From the NCBI RefSeq assembly GCF_037975245.1, contig NC_092561.1:10165001-10229000 (forward strand): a stretch of 64,000 bases of DNA, written 5' to 3'. The translations under genes and the position numbers were made by a program. The notes beneath the pieces are model-generated. The model made no database searches and was not told the origin of the DNA. It saw only the letters and a program-made list of their open reading frames with translations. Positions 37,662 through 49,453 of the stretch are shown here, one piece after another. Within the stretch, counting starts at the first letter, position 1. Every line of letters begins with the position of its first letter. Source of the stretch: Apostichopus japonicus (taxonomy: Eukaryota > Echinodermata > Holothuroidea > Aspidochirotida > Stichopodidae).

Positions 37662-37669
37662 CTATACCT

Positions 37670-39410
37670 TATACTATAAACTAGTCTTGTAGTGTTACAC
37701 ACTGTTTGTATTATGGTTGTCGACATTGTGTCTATAGTTCAAGTTTCAGTATGCTATATCATGCATAATCATGCACCTTACACGGATATTTACAACCCCT
37801 ACAATTTGAACATCAATCTCTACGATATCAGTATCTGCCATATAGTGAAGTGCCATTTACTTAATAATATTTAATTTGCAGCAATAGCTGTTGTGGTATC
37901 TGAAGCTGACCTTACTTTACTATGCAATGTCTTTATAGCATGACTCACTGCTTCTGTGACTTTAGGAACCACCTACCATTCACCGCCATTCACTGTCCCT
38001 AAACTAGTTTGAACTAGTTTGAACTAAACTAGTTTGAAAGTTTCGTTCTGTCTTTTCAGAAATTACAGTACTGAAATATTACTTATGTGGTTTCAGAAAC
38101 TACATCCACGGTGGCCTTTTCAATAATTTGTGATATTGTTTCATTTTTACTGTTGACACACGTCTACAACTCGAAGCAGGTATTATGGTGTTATGTTTAC
38201 ATCTTGTATGAACTTCGGTCGGAAAGGGCGATTGCTTTCAATCATAAACTATACCTACGCAATATTAGGTTGTTAATGAACAATATGCAACAGAGTAAAA
38301 AAGGAACAAACATATAAACTGATTTACATTGCAGCTGTTCCTACTTTTTCGTTTACCTTTAACAACAAGGTCGTCAACCGGCAGGGCAATGGACTTATGG
38401 TCAAATTAGTTAAAGATGTTGCCAATGTATGACTAATAGGAAAAGGCTTATACCTATGGGATGCCATCAGGGCAAAATACGACGACAACGTGATATCATT
38501 TAACCTTTGAAAATTAAATAATAAAAACAAATAATAATTAAAGTAAATGCCAATATAGATTACAATTCGAATCGAACTGGTACTACGAAAATAATCATGC
38601 AATTAGCTTCAAATTAATTAAGTCATTATTATTTTTATTTTTATTAGTAATAATTGTCAAAACCGTACAAAACCAAGGGCTCAATATGAAACTTAGTTTC
38701 GGACCCAAACGGTGCTAAAAAATTGGCTCAAAACCATTTGCCCAAGAAATTAAGGCCCGAATTTACCCCCAGAAATTTGTCGCAAACAATTTGGGATCAG
38801 ACAATGTGTCCCAAAATGCATTTGAGGTAGAATTACATAAGAGCCTTCTCGAAATTTGGCAAATTGTATATTTTGTTGGCCCACATGGTCCAATTTAGGT
38901 CGACATGTACCAGCGATTAACATTATATGCACATCTACCCCCATCTCGATTGATGCCCATTACAACGTTTCAATGCTCTCATTGTGTTCACCGTGCTCAT
39001 TAACCTGTCTGTATTCTGTGCGTGTTTTTGTCCCCTCTGTTACTGTAACTTGTCATTTAGCCTCTGAAGAAGATCCTGCTAGGATCAAAACGTCAGGCCA
39101 ACTTACTTTTACACATGCTATAAACCTGATGAAGATGCTTATAGGACTTCCTCCCTCTCCCGCTCCCCCTCCCTCCACCTGTCCCTCCACCTCCCTTTTC
39201 CACCTCCCTCTCCCTCTCCCCTACCTCTCCGTCTACCTCTCCCTCTTGCTTTCTTCGGAACAGTTTTAGTTCGATTCCGATATCAACAAAGACTCCTATA
39301 CGAATTATTATATTATTATTGATGTGGTAATGTAGCATATCATATATATATATATATATATATATATACCCCCGTCCCCTTCCCTCCCTCCCTCCCCTCC
39401 CCTCCCCTCA
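37670..39410. other. Intergenic with dispersed repeat copy 2 and pyrimidine tracts
   Basis: Holds the inverse copy (38690-38860) of the repeat at 34970-35120. It also holds a small hairpin GATCC-TGCTA-GGATC at about 39071, a CTCCC-rich tract at 39150-39245 and an (AT)n tract at 39341-39367. No gene recognised. Confidence 0.5.
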
Positions 39411-39729
39411 CCTCATAATACTGACACTTAAAAACGAACAAAAAATATACACAAGAAACTAGAGGGGTTTTGTTTTACTTAATTAATTACTTTATTTTGC
39501 ATTCACGTACAGAATGCATTGACAATGTTTCTTTCACATTGACGCACATTTCAGGTGAACATAATGATCACAAGGTATTTACTAAAGATTACTTTCCATG
39601 ATACACTACGGTCATGCAGTTACTACCGATTCATAAATAACAGATTGAGTCATTATCTCAAACGTTTCTCTCCGTAATCAACGGCGGGTTAAACCTTCCG
39701 TAAAATTATAGGTTGCACTGCAACACATA

Positions 39730-41430
39730 TGAGTCTGGATCAGTTGTTATAGATCGAAAGAAACACGTTATTGTTCATAAATTCCTTTGTCTTTCAGAGC
39801 AGACAAGCAAAGATTATTTCCCAGCATACATAGCACTCAGCCATTACATAATGCCAAAGGATTGAGTCAATTATCTCAAAATCTTTCTCTCTCTCTCTCT
39901 CTCTCTTTTTCTGTTGATCCACGGAGGATCAAAACTTGTGCTCAGCCATCAGATGTATTGCAGCATTGAGCGTCTGAATCAGTTGATATAGATCCTGAAG
40001 AACCACTCTCTTGTTCATAAATTCCGTTTTCTTTCAGAACAGACAAGCAAAGATTATTTCCCATCATGCAATTCACTCAGCCATTACATTATACAATAGG
40101 ATTGAGTCAATTATCTCAAAATCTCTCTCCCTTTCTCCCTCCACCTCTCTCTCTTTCTCTGTTGATCCACGGAGGAGCAAAGATTATTTCCCAGGACACA
40201 TTGCACTCAGTCATTACATAATGCCAAAGGATTGAGTATATTATCTCAAGATCTTCCTCTCTTTCTTTCTCTTTCTCTGTTGATCCACGGAGGATCAAAA
40301 CTTGTGCTCAACTATCAGCTGCATTTGCAGCACTTTGCGTTTGAATCAGTTGTTATAGATCCTGAAGAACCACTCTCTTGTTCATAAATTCCGTTTTCTT
40401 TCAGAACAGACAAGCAACGATTATTTCCCATCAAACATTGCACTCAGCGATTACATTATACCAAAGGATTGAGTCAATTATCTCAAAATCTTTCTTTTCC
40501 CTTTCTCTCTCTCCACTCATCTCTCTCTCTTGCTCTGTTGATCCACGGAGGATCAAAACTTGTAATCAGCCATCAGCTGCATTTGCAGCATTGAGCGTCT
40601 GGATCATTTGATATAGATCCTGAAGAACCACTCTCTTGTTCGTAAATTCCATTGTCTTTCAGAGCAGACAAGCAAATTTTATATCCCATCATGCAATTCA
40701 CTCAGCCATTACATAATGCCAAAGGATTGAGTCAATTATCTCAAAATCTTTCTCTCTCTCTCTTTATCTGATGATCCACGGAGGATCAAAACTTGTGCTC
40801 AACTATCAGCTGCATTTGCAGCACTGTTTGTCTGGATCAGTTGTTATAGATCCTGAAGAACCTCTCTCTGGTTCGTAAATTCCATTGTCTTTCAGAGCAG
40901 ACGAGCAAAGATTATTTCCCAGCATACATTGCACTCAACTATTACACAATGCCAAAGGATTGAGTATATTATCTCAAAATCTTCCTCTCTCTTTTTTTTT
41001 CTCTGTTTGATCCACGGAGGATAAAAACTTGTGCTCAGCCATTAGCTGCACTGTATCACTGTGCGCCTGGATCAGTTGTGATAGATCCTGAAGAACCACT
41101 CTCTTGTTCATAAATTCCGTTTTCTTTCAGAACAGACAAGCAAATTTTATATCCCATCATGCAATTCACTCAGCCATTACATAATGCCAAAGGATTGAGT
41201 CAATTATCTAAAGATCTTCCTCTCTCTCTCGTTCTCTGTTTGATCCGCGGAGGATCAAAACTTGTGCTCAGCCATCAGCTGCATTTGCAGCACTGTGCGT
41301 CTAAATCAGTTGTTATTGATCCATAATAATAGAAGATTGAGTCAATTATCTCAAAGTTTCTCTCCTTGTTGGAGCCGAGGCTGGTTAATTAAGCAGTCCA
41401 TGAATTTCCAGGACGCCGCTCGGAGGAGCG
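39730..41430. repeat. Kinase-derived 235-bp tandem array, copy A (about 7 units)
   Basis: Units begin with CTGGATCAGTTGTTATAGAT near 39739, 39973, 40343, 40599, 40832, 41069 and 41302; the second unit is longer. Each holds GAGCAGACAAGCAAAGATTA, GGATTGAGTCAATTATCTCA, a CT-rich stretch and TGATCCACGGAGGATCAAAA. The unit matches the 3' end of the neighbouring kinase gene. Its first 45 bp match the last coding part of the kinase exon at 36 of 45 positions, and ATTGAGTCAATTATCTCAAA also occurs just past the kinase stop. Read on the minus strand, units give a broken NKRVVLQDL-stop-QLIQT against [14 protein letters not shown] in the kinase. Confidence 0.9.
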
Positions 41431-42612
41431 TTTGTCTGGATCAGTTGTTCTAAATCTTGAATTGCCACTCGTCTGTTCGGTTCGGGATCCAATAAACGCT
41501 GCAGCATAAATTTAGCTCCACTGGAGATGCTGTGATGCCATCTTAGAGGGCGGTCTTTTGCCTTCCTAAGGGATGCGAATGGTAGTTTTCCAAAGACCAT
41601 GCAGTAGTAGATGACACCAACAGACCAGACTGTAGACTTGACCAAGTCGCACGCTCCGTTTAGTCGCTCGGGAGGTATGTTCCATAACAATGTACCACCA
41701 GCTGCGGGTACGATACATTCATCATTGACGACCTCCCTGGCTAGTACATAGTCGATGGCTTTCAGCTGATCTTGATCACAAATCAACAAGTTACTGGGTT
41801 TCAGGTCTCCGTGTACCCAACCACATCGATGGATAGCCATCACCATGGAAACGAGTTGTTGGAGGAAGAAGAAAGCCATAGATTCAGACAGCGGTGCTTG
41901 TCGTCTTAAATATGAAGCGAATGAGAGGCAACCGGCTGGTTTCTCCATCACAAGAGTGAAGACGTCATCATTGCCTAAGGAAATTTTACCGTAGCCAAGA
42001 AGGTCCACAACACTAGTCACAGATTCCAGAGCCACAAGAGCTGCTGCCTCTGACGGTATCAGATCGGGGCTATTGGGAAGAGTGGTCCATAAGTGAATAT
42101 CACTGCATTTGGTGAACTTGATGGCAACCTCCTGTGAAGATACGAATACAGACTCGATAACATTGTTACAGCAAGGTAATATATTCCAAATATATAGAAC
42201 AATATATTAATATGATACGAACTAATACCTATATTAAGTCACGTGGTGGGTGCAAAGTGTAACGATATCAAATTATATTGAGACTACGAAGCCTGACAAG
42301 TGACAACAATATCATGGTATTTAAAAGTATATAGTTTTGTAGGTAAGAGGGCGATCAACTAGAAGCTAAATTTCTAAATTTTTCGAAAAGTTTTTCCCTT
42401 TTCTTGAGATTTTAGTCTTTCATTTCATATTTGTAAGACTTTATAATTAAAGGAGAGTTAAATTAGAGAGTTAAGTTCTATCAGCGGGGGGGGGGGGGGA
42501 TGCTTTGATAAGATAGCAGGGACGTGCCTATGGAAGTTAAGGCACGATTGACCATTATTTGTACGGCAAATACTGATGTCTAAGAACAAAACCTTTGTTA
42601 CACACACACACA

Positions 42613-42694
<82 letters not shown>

Positions 42695-42731
42695 CATACA
42701 TACATATATATATTTATATATATATACATAC

Positions 42732-42766
<35 letters not shown>

Positions 42767-45747
42767 CATATATTTATATTCACCTGACTTGGGGTGCAGG
42801 TAGTATTGTTTAGTGGTCGTCCTCTGTAGACCAAACCAAAGCCACCGTGTCCAAGCTGATCAAGAAGCTCGTAACCGGCTTTTCGCATTTCCGCCTGCGC
42901 CTTGACCATGACGTCATATGGCACAACTATCTGGTGACTGGAACTAGATTTGGAGCCACTACTGTTGCTGTTACCGTTGGTGTGACTGTGGTTGTTACTG
43001 CCATTGGTCTGAGCAACGCTGCCGTAACCATAGGCACCACTAATGTTACCAGCAGCACCACCGTTGCCACCATTGCTGTTGCTGTGACGTTGCTGGTGAT
43101 TTCGGCCAAAGGATAAAGTGCTTTGATGTCTCCTCTGCGAAAACAAACGTCAAATGAGTAAAACTTTGAAACAAAAGGACATAAAGGGATGGTTTGAAGG
43201 GAATGGGTGGTCTGGTGGTGCTACTTTATATCACTATAGTGACGTATCGGGCTTACAATTAATATGGGGAATGCATACAAGTTGCCGTTAGAAGAATTGC
43301 TTACACTATCGGCAGCAACTGACTATATATACGAACAAATCGCAGTAAAGCTGTCCTTTATTTGTTCGATATATAGTAACACTCCATTCTTATGGATATG
43401 AGAAGTTCATATCTACAAAATGATCAGAAATAACTAACATTAATTTAATTCTTCCAATTATTCATTTAATTTTCATTTAATTTATTTGTGTAAATGCAGA
43501 GAAGTTAACTAAGTGACAAAACATATCAACAACGGGGAAAACTGTGAATGGAAGCACACCAAAAAGTCCATAAAGTGTTTGTCTAGTAGAGCGCTCCCAT
43601 AAGTAAATAGAGAGAACAATACAAGAAAACAGTAACACTTATATCCACCCACACACCAACCCAACACGTATGATCCACTCACCCCACCCCACCACCCACA
43701 ATACATACAGGTGCACATATGCATACATACACAATTGAATACAAATAAACACACGCAAATGCATATACATAAATATATTCACGAACACCCATTTTAAGAT
43801 AAACAAGTATGCTTACTTACACAAACACATATACCATCATATATATACAAATATGTTAGGGGGAAAAAAGATTACAATAACATAGGGATGGCTACAGATT
43901 CTCAACCACCTATCCTGAATTGGGGAGAGGTGTGGGAGAATGGGGAGGGAGTAGGATTTAAATTCGTCCTGGGGACTTTTGAAAAAATGTTGAAGAATTT
44001 TCGATTGTTTAGGTTTCACCGCGAGTACATGTTATATATTTGTGTAGGAATGTTGCAATATTCTGTCTACCAGCGTGAAGGGAGTGGGGAGGGGTGAGGA
44101 TAACCCCCCCCCCCCCGCCACCGAAGTATACGTGGTTGCGCTCCTGTTCACCAAACGCATATTCTTCCTTCATTGCAATCACATAGAAACCATGATTAGT
44201 CAATTAAGATGGTCACTGAATATTTTACAAATCGATTACAGAAGTGTGCAACATACCTTCTTTTTCTTGCCATTTGGTCCATCGTGGGCAGACCTTGCTC
44301 CTCGGCAACGACAAGAACGAAGGTCTTGTCTCAATTTGAGATTCTGATCTTCAATCTCCTGATAACTCCTGCAATAAAGGATGAAATAATGTCAAGATTA
44401 AAGTCGACTCAAACCCAACCATCATCTTTGGGTTATATCACGGAGATCTTGGTGAAGAACAACTCCCAAAACGGCTAAGAAAATAGACACATATTTGGGA
44501 AAAGGGGAGGTGGAGGGGGCTAGGCATAGCTACAACTCCTAACCAGATAAGAGAATTCTTGTTTGCTTTGGTCGATATAATACTTTGAAATGGAATGAGA
44601 GTTTGTTTTAGCTGCTAAAATCGAACTTTTGGAACTAAATTATGATTAAACCAGATACAGTTGAGTCAATGAAGGAGAGAAGTCAAGAAGTTTGTTCTAG
44701 ACTTAAAGAGACGTCACGTGGAAACATCTTTGAAATCAATTTTTGTGACAATTGTTAGGAGATAGGGGTGTGAAAGACAAATATATATTTGGGGAGAGGG
44801 GCTCTAGGCATAGCTTCCGGTCCGAGTCCTTGAGAAACGACTGATAATCCTACAACACATGTGTCTCTTATCATTGTGTCGTAAAATACTTACTTTAACA
44901 AAGAGCTAACATCTGAGGCCAGTGTATCAAACACTGAATCTATCTCTCGTCCAGCATGGCGATTTTTGGAGTCTCTACAGAAGCCAAGTAATCCTGTAAA
45001 AGGAATTGAAGGTTATTTACGAATGTTAAATAAATTAAAGCCATTGTCGTATCATGTTGTAGTCTGCCGCTGGATTTTTTTCATTGGTCTACAAACTTGA
45101 TAGTTTTACATTTCAAAAGTATTTATAAGCACCACCTTGCGTTTAGACCGAATTAAATACCAAACTTATTGTCTAAATAAATCTCTGAATGCACCATTTG
45201 GCGTGTAAACTTTGGAATTTTCAGAACTACCCCCTCAGCCCCCCCCCCTTCCCCTCCCCGCGTATGTGGGCATTGTATTCAACGAATCCACATCTACAGC
45301 CCTTAATTCGTTAAATTCTGCCTACAACCCGTCAACAAATTCAGAACAGGCTATAGCTGCTTGAATGCGTTTGCATCATAACACAGTATATAGTGAGCAT
45401 GCTCAGAACAGATAACGTTAGCTACTTACATATATCACACATCGATAATATTCGAGAAATAACGTTACTTTACCAAGGATAAAACTTGTACACCAGCTTA
45501 CAGCAGATGTACCCTAGCCAAATCAACTTTGTATATAATATGCTATTATTGATGCTATTATTGTTATCAACTAGAAAGTACTAATTAGGATATTTGCATG
45601 TTTTTTTGGGGGGGGCAGGCAAAACATTTTTGCAATGGTTGATTTGCAGAACCAGTTTAACAGTTTATTGGCATCAAAAAGGTTATTCATAAGTGATATA
45701 TACTTACCAGCCAAGCGAAGCAAATCAAAAGTAATTTTTTGATTCAT
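41385..45747 (-). CDS. Pim-like serine/threonine kinase, copy A (five exons, 449 aa)
   Basis: Exons: 45747-45708, 44993-44894, 44368-44257, 43134-42784, 42131-41385. Junctions are GT-AG with matching phases; total 1350 bp. Residues 1-84 are a leader starting [19 protein letters not shown] with a short coiled-coil-like stretch and a KKKK end. Residues 85-160 are rich in Asn, Gly and Ser. The kinase domain follows: P-loop LGHGGFG (178-184), VAIK lysine K206, alpha-C glutamate E229 ([14 protein letters not shown], as in Pim kinases), catalytic loop HGDLKPSN (308-315) and PPE (354-356). [19 protein letters not shown] also matches Pim. Odd points: HRD is HGD, and DFG is DYV (328-330; the Val codon is 41745-41747). 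Catalytic Lys and both Asp remain, so activity is uncertain. It is probably cytosolic. Confidence 0.85.
42603..42780. repeat. (AT)n/(CATA)n tract in kinase intron 4, copy A only
   Basis: About 170 bp of AT and ACAT repeats start a few bases inside the intron after the exon 4 donor of kinase copy A. The matching place in copy B (about 50660-50740) has only a short TATATATATAT, so the tract grew in A or shrank in B after duplication. Confidence 0.9.
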
Positions 45748-45946
45748 TCTGATGATGTTTTAATTCAAACCTGTAGATTTCAAGAAGCTTTCGGAAGTAC
45801 GTGTGTAACACTCGTATAGCAAAACGCGTATAATACTGTGTTATTAATGTGAATGTTGTTGTTGTCATTGTTAAGGTACACAACCTTTATTTCGTCACAT
45901 GTGTACATTAGTGTTTTCGTGCGTATACGATGCCTATGAACGCGCG

Positions 45947-45977
<31 letters not shown>

Positions 45978-46436
45978 CTATAGTGTTACAGTGTTACCTG
46001 ATGATCGCCGCGCTCAGTGAAGAGAACTCAATGTGTGCGTGAAACTGAGTTGCAACGCGATGGTGTAGCGTGTTTGTACATATATCTATATAGTGTTACA
46101 TGTATGGAGGCAAATTTGTACGTTTATCGTCTTAGAAACTTGCTGCGTATTGCGCACAAAGATATTGTATTGCGCTACAACAAATCTAAGTGTACACACA
46201 GGGAACAACCGTTGTACAGTGGGCGCCCAGCCCCTTCGTCGCCATAGCATTTATATATAGCGCCCGATTTTGTATCGCGCTGTAACAAATCTCTCAAGGG
46301 TTGAGTATCGTAAATCTAACATGCGCACCAGTCGCTTGGTAACCATACGCGGCTTCTGAAAATACACATATCACTGTAGCTGTACTTATATGGCGAAAGA
46401 GTCTTGTATCTTCCTGCCATTGTTTTCTGTAACAGA

Positions 46437-46645
46437 CCATCACCTTTAACACGCCATCATTTTAATCACGTTATCACCTTTAACACGTTATCACCTGTAA
46501 CACGCCATCACCTTTAACACATTATCACCTGTAACACGCCATCACCTTAAACACGTTATCACCTTAAACTCGCCATCACCTTAACACGCTATCGCCTTTA
46601 ACACACCATCATCTTTAACACGCCATCACCTTAAATAACAGTGCG
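46437..46645. repeat. 17-bp satellite, copy A (about 12 units)
   Basis: Tandem CACGCCATCACCTTTAA and CACGTTATCACCTTTAA variants lie about 0.7 kb upstream of the kinase A start codon. They are followed by one spacer block (GCGCTACCACATTGTAATGT, TATCTCCTGCTA). Copy B has the same satellite expanded about tenfold. Confidence 0.9.
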
Positions 46646-48700
46646 CTACCACATTGTAATGTATCTCCTGCTATGTACCAAATTAGTGGCGCTATTTTGT
46701 TTTTCAATTATTTGACGATCGCGTTGGAAACTTTATATACGGAGTTTCCCCGCTAAAAGTTCGAGACGAATGATATACTTTTATAAAGTCCATCGACAAT
46801 GAAATGCAGTACAAATCTAAAATCAGTGTCAACAAGAATACAAAGAGTCGTGAAAGTTTCAAACTGAGTGGCAGTGTTAATGATCATGCAAGAGCTTTTC
46901 CTATTCCTATCAATGCCTCGTCGATCCAAAGTTACCTTGATTACGGTCCGGATCAATAGTTTTAAGAACAGTTTTCAAAAGGATGAGGGTTTGGGTAGGA
47001 CACTTACAGGTAGCAGACGGTTAGTATCCTTCCATATATTTGTTGGCATATTAGTGAAAAGGTCAATAGAGGAGAGCGCCAAGTTGATTCTTCTAAGTAT
47101 AGACTATAGTTGGAATGTTTTAACAATAATACCGGTCCTTGGATACTCTATTTTTTTTTTTTTTTTTTTTTTTTTAATCGGTAATCTTCGTATTGTGTTC
47201 TTACTAAGAATTTGACGTCAATACTTGAATCCCCTCCCCCTCACAATACTAACACTTATAAACAAATAAAATTATACGCAAGAAGCCAGGTTTTTTTTTA
47301 CTTAATTACTTACTTTATTTTGCATTCACGTACAGAATGCATTGACAATGTTTCTTCACATTGACGCACATTTCAGGTGAACATAATGATTACACATTTT
47401 ACGAAATATTACTACCCATGATGCATTGTGGTCATGCAGTCACAACCGGTCCATAACTAGCAGCCTGAATCATTATCTCAAACGTTTCTCTCCGTAAATC
47501 AACGACGGGTTAAACCTTCCGCAAAATTATAGGTTGCACTGCAACACATATGAGTCTGGATCGGTTGTTATAGATCGGAAAAAACACGCCATTGTTCATA
47601 AATTCCATTGTCTCTCAGAGATTATTTCCCATCATGCATTTCACTCAGCCAGTATATTTTACCAAAGGATTGAGTCAATTTTCTTAAAATCTTTCTCGTT
47701 CATTCCCTCTCTCTCTCTCTCTCTCTCTTTCTCTGTTGATCCACGGAGGATCAAAACTTGTGCTCAACTATCAGCTTCATTTGCAGCACTGCGCGTTTGA
47801 ATCAGTTGTTATAGATCCTGAAGAACCACTCTCTTGTTCAAAAATTCCGTTTTCTTTCAGAGCAGACAAGCAAAGATTATTTCCCAGCATACATTGCACT
47901 CAACCATAACATAATCCCAAAGGATTGAGTCAATTATCTCAAAATCTTTCTCTCTCTCTCTTTCTCTGTTTGATCCATGGAGGGTCAAAATTGAGGCTCG
48001 GCCTTTAGCTGCATTGCAGCAATTTGCGTCTGGATTTGTTGTGATAGATCCTGAAGAACCACTCTCTTCTTTGAGAACAGACAAGCAAAGATTATTTCCC
48101 ATCCTGTATTTCACTCAGCCATTACATTATACCAAGGATTGAGTCAATTCTCTCTTTCTCTTTCTTTCTCTCTCCACCTCTCTCTTCCTCTATCCACCTC
48201 TTGCTCTGTTGATCCACGAAGGATCAAAACTTGTGCTCAGCCATCAGCTGCATTTGCAGCATTGAGCGTCTGGATCAGTTGTTATAGATCCTGAAGAACC
48301 ACTCTCTTGTTCATAAATTTGTTTTCTTTCAGAGCAGACAAGCAAAGATTATTTCCCATCATACATTGCACTCAGCCATTACATAATGCCAAAGGATTGA
48401 GTCTATTATCCCAAGATCTTCCCCCTCTCTCTCTCCCTTTCTCTGATTGATCTGCGGAGGATCAAGACTTGTGCTCAGCCATCAGCTGCATTTGCAGACC
48501 TGTGCGTCTGGATCTGTTGTTATAGATCCTGAAGAACCACCATCTTGTTCGTAAATTCCGTTTTCTTTCAGAGCAGACAAGCAAAGATTATTTCCCAGCA
48601 TACATTGCACTCAGCCATAACATAATCCCAAAGGATTGAGTCAATTTTCTCAAAATCTCTCTCTCTCTCTCGTTCTCTGTGTGATCCATGGAGGATCAAA

Positions 48701-49329
48701 CAGTGGCGTAGGAAGGTACTTTTGAGTGGGGGGGCTGAAGACTGATGGCCGGCCTGGGGGAGGGGTCTAAGGGGAGGGGGTGTCCCCCTCCCCTTTGGAA
48801 TTTTTTGCATTTCCAGGTAGCCTCAGATGCAATTTGGTGCAATATGTATGTATAGTGATCTTCCCGCAAGCAGGAACTCGCGAAAGAAGCCATGGAGGCT
48901 TATAGACTCGCAAGCTGACCGTAGCCAATCTCTCGGCACACATCCATTTAACGTCCATGTCGGGAAGTTGTTATTGAACAACACCCTTGCCAGACGACAC
49001 ACATTGCTGTCGGCGGGGAATCGAACCGGGGATCTCATGACTGGGAGACGCCGGCGTTAACCACTAGGCTATACACTCCGCCCAGCACACTTTAATATAT
49101 AGCACACTTCAACACCCACTCCATTTTGTAAACTTAATTTTGTATTTTTACCAGGCCTAAGATGCAATTTGGTGCTCCAAATGAGATTTTTTTTCTCATT
49201 TGGAAATGAAAAAGGGGTTTTCTGACTTGCGAAGCGGGGGGGGGCGGAATGATACTTCCGCCCCTCCACATTTTTCACTGGGGGGCTGGCGCCCCCCCCC
49301 CCCCAGCCCCCCCGGTTCCTACGCCCTTG
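48701..49329. mobile_element. 629-bp non-autonomous hAT-type element, copy B only
   Basis: The left end CAGTGGCGTAGGAA and the reverse complement of the right end CAAGGGCGTAGGAA are inverted repeats. They are flanked by the 8-bp direct repeat GGATCAAA (48693-48700 and 49330-49337). The other array units show the empty site GGAGGATCAAAACTTG, which proves insertion. It contains a SINE on the minus strand and an internal direct repeat (GATGCAATTTGGTGC, twice). No transposase. Confidence 0.9.
48838..49083 (-). mobile_element. SINE with tRNA-like head (family 2), nested in the hAT-type element
   Basis: On the minus strand the head reads TATAGCCTAGTGGTTAACGC (box A-like), then a box B-like GGTTCGATTCC. 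A body follows with GGACGTTAAAT, GGTCAGCTTGCG and TTCGCGAGTTCCTGC. The same order of blocks occurs in the copy at 58205-58443. Short arginine-rich frames across it are artefacts. Confidence 0.8.
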
Positions 49330-49453
49330 GGATCAAAACTTGTGCTCAGCCATCAGCTGCATTTGCAGCACTGTGCATTTGGATCTGTTGTTTAATAATA
49401 TCAGATTGAGTCAATTATCTCAAAGTTTCTCTCCTTGATGGAGCCGAGGCTGG

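Larger units (their letters stand above)
39411..47231. repeat. Segmental duplication, copy A (Pim-like kinase locus)
   Basis: This 7.8-kb block recurs in the same order and orientation at 47232-57973: an entry segment (GCATTCACGTACAGAATGCA near 39499 and 47322), the 235-bp unit array, the five-exon kinase gene with its introns, an upstream (AT)n, the 17-bp satellite, and an exit segment ending GTCAATACT-GAATC. Similarity reaches through introns, so this is DNA-level duplication and not retroposition. Copy A lacks the two transposon insertions and the satellite expansion of copy B. Confidence 0.95.
47545..49440. repeat. Kinase-derived 235-bp tandem array, copy B (about 6 units)
   Basis: Units start near 47556, 47798, 48030, 48271 and 48510, plus a shortened last unit at about 49378. 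The make-up is as in copy A's array. One unit is interrupted by the hAT-type element at 48701-49329. Unit numbers differ between A and B, so the array existed before the segmental duplication and changed afterwards. Confidence 0.9.

Noticed and set aside
42458-42813. Open frames of alternating Ile-Tyr on both strands
   Set aside because: They are translations of the (AT)n/(ACAT)n tract in a kinase intron.
42927-43116. Val/Thr/Ala-rich frames opposite or out of frame with kinase exon 4
   Set aside because: They are shadows of the exon's Asn/Gly/Ser-rich coding sequence, whose phase matches exons 3 and 5.
48838-49083. A genuine tRNA gene
   Set aside because: The A- and B-box-like parts are present, but the head continues into a conserved body shared with another copy and no clean acceptor stem closes, so it is a SINE.
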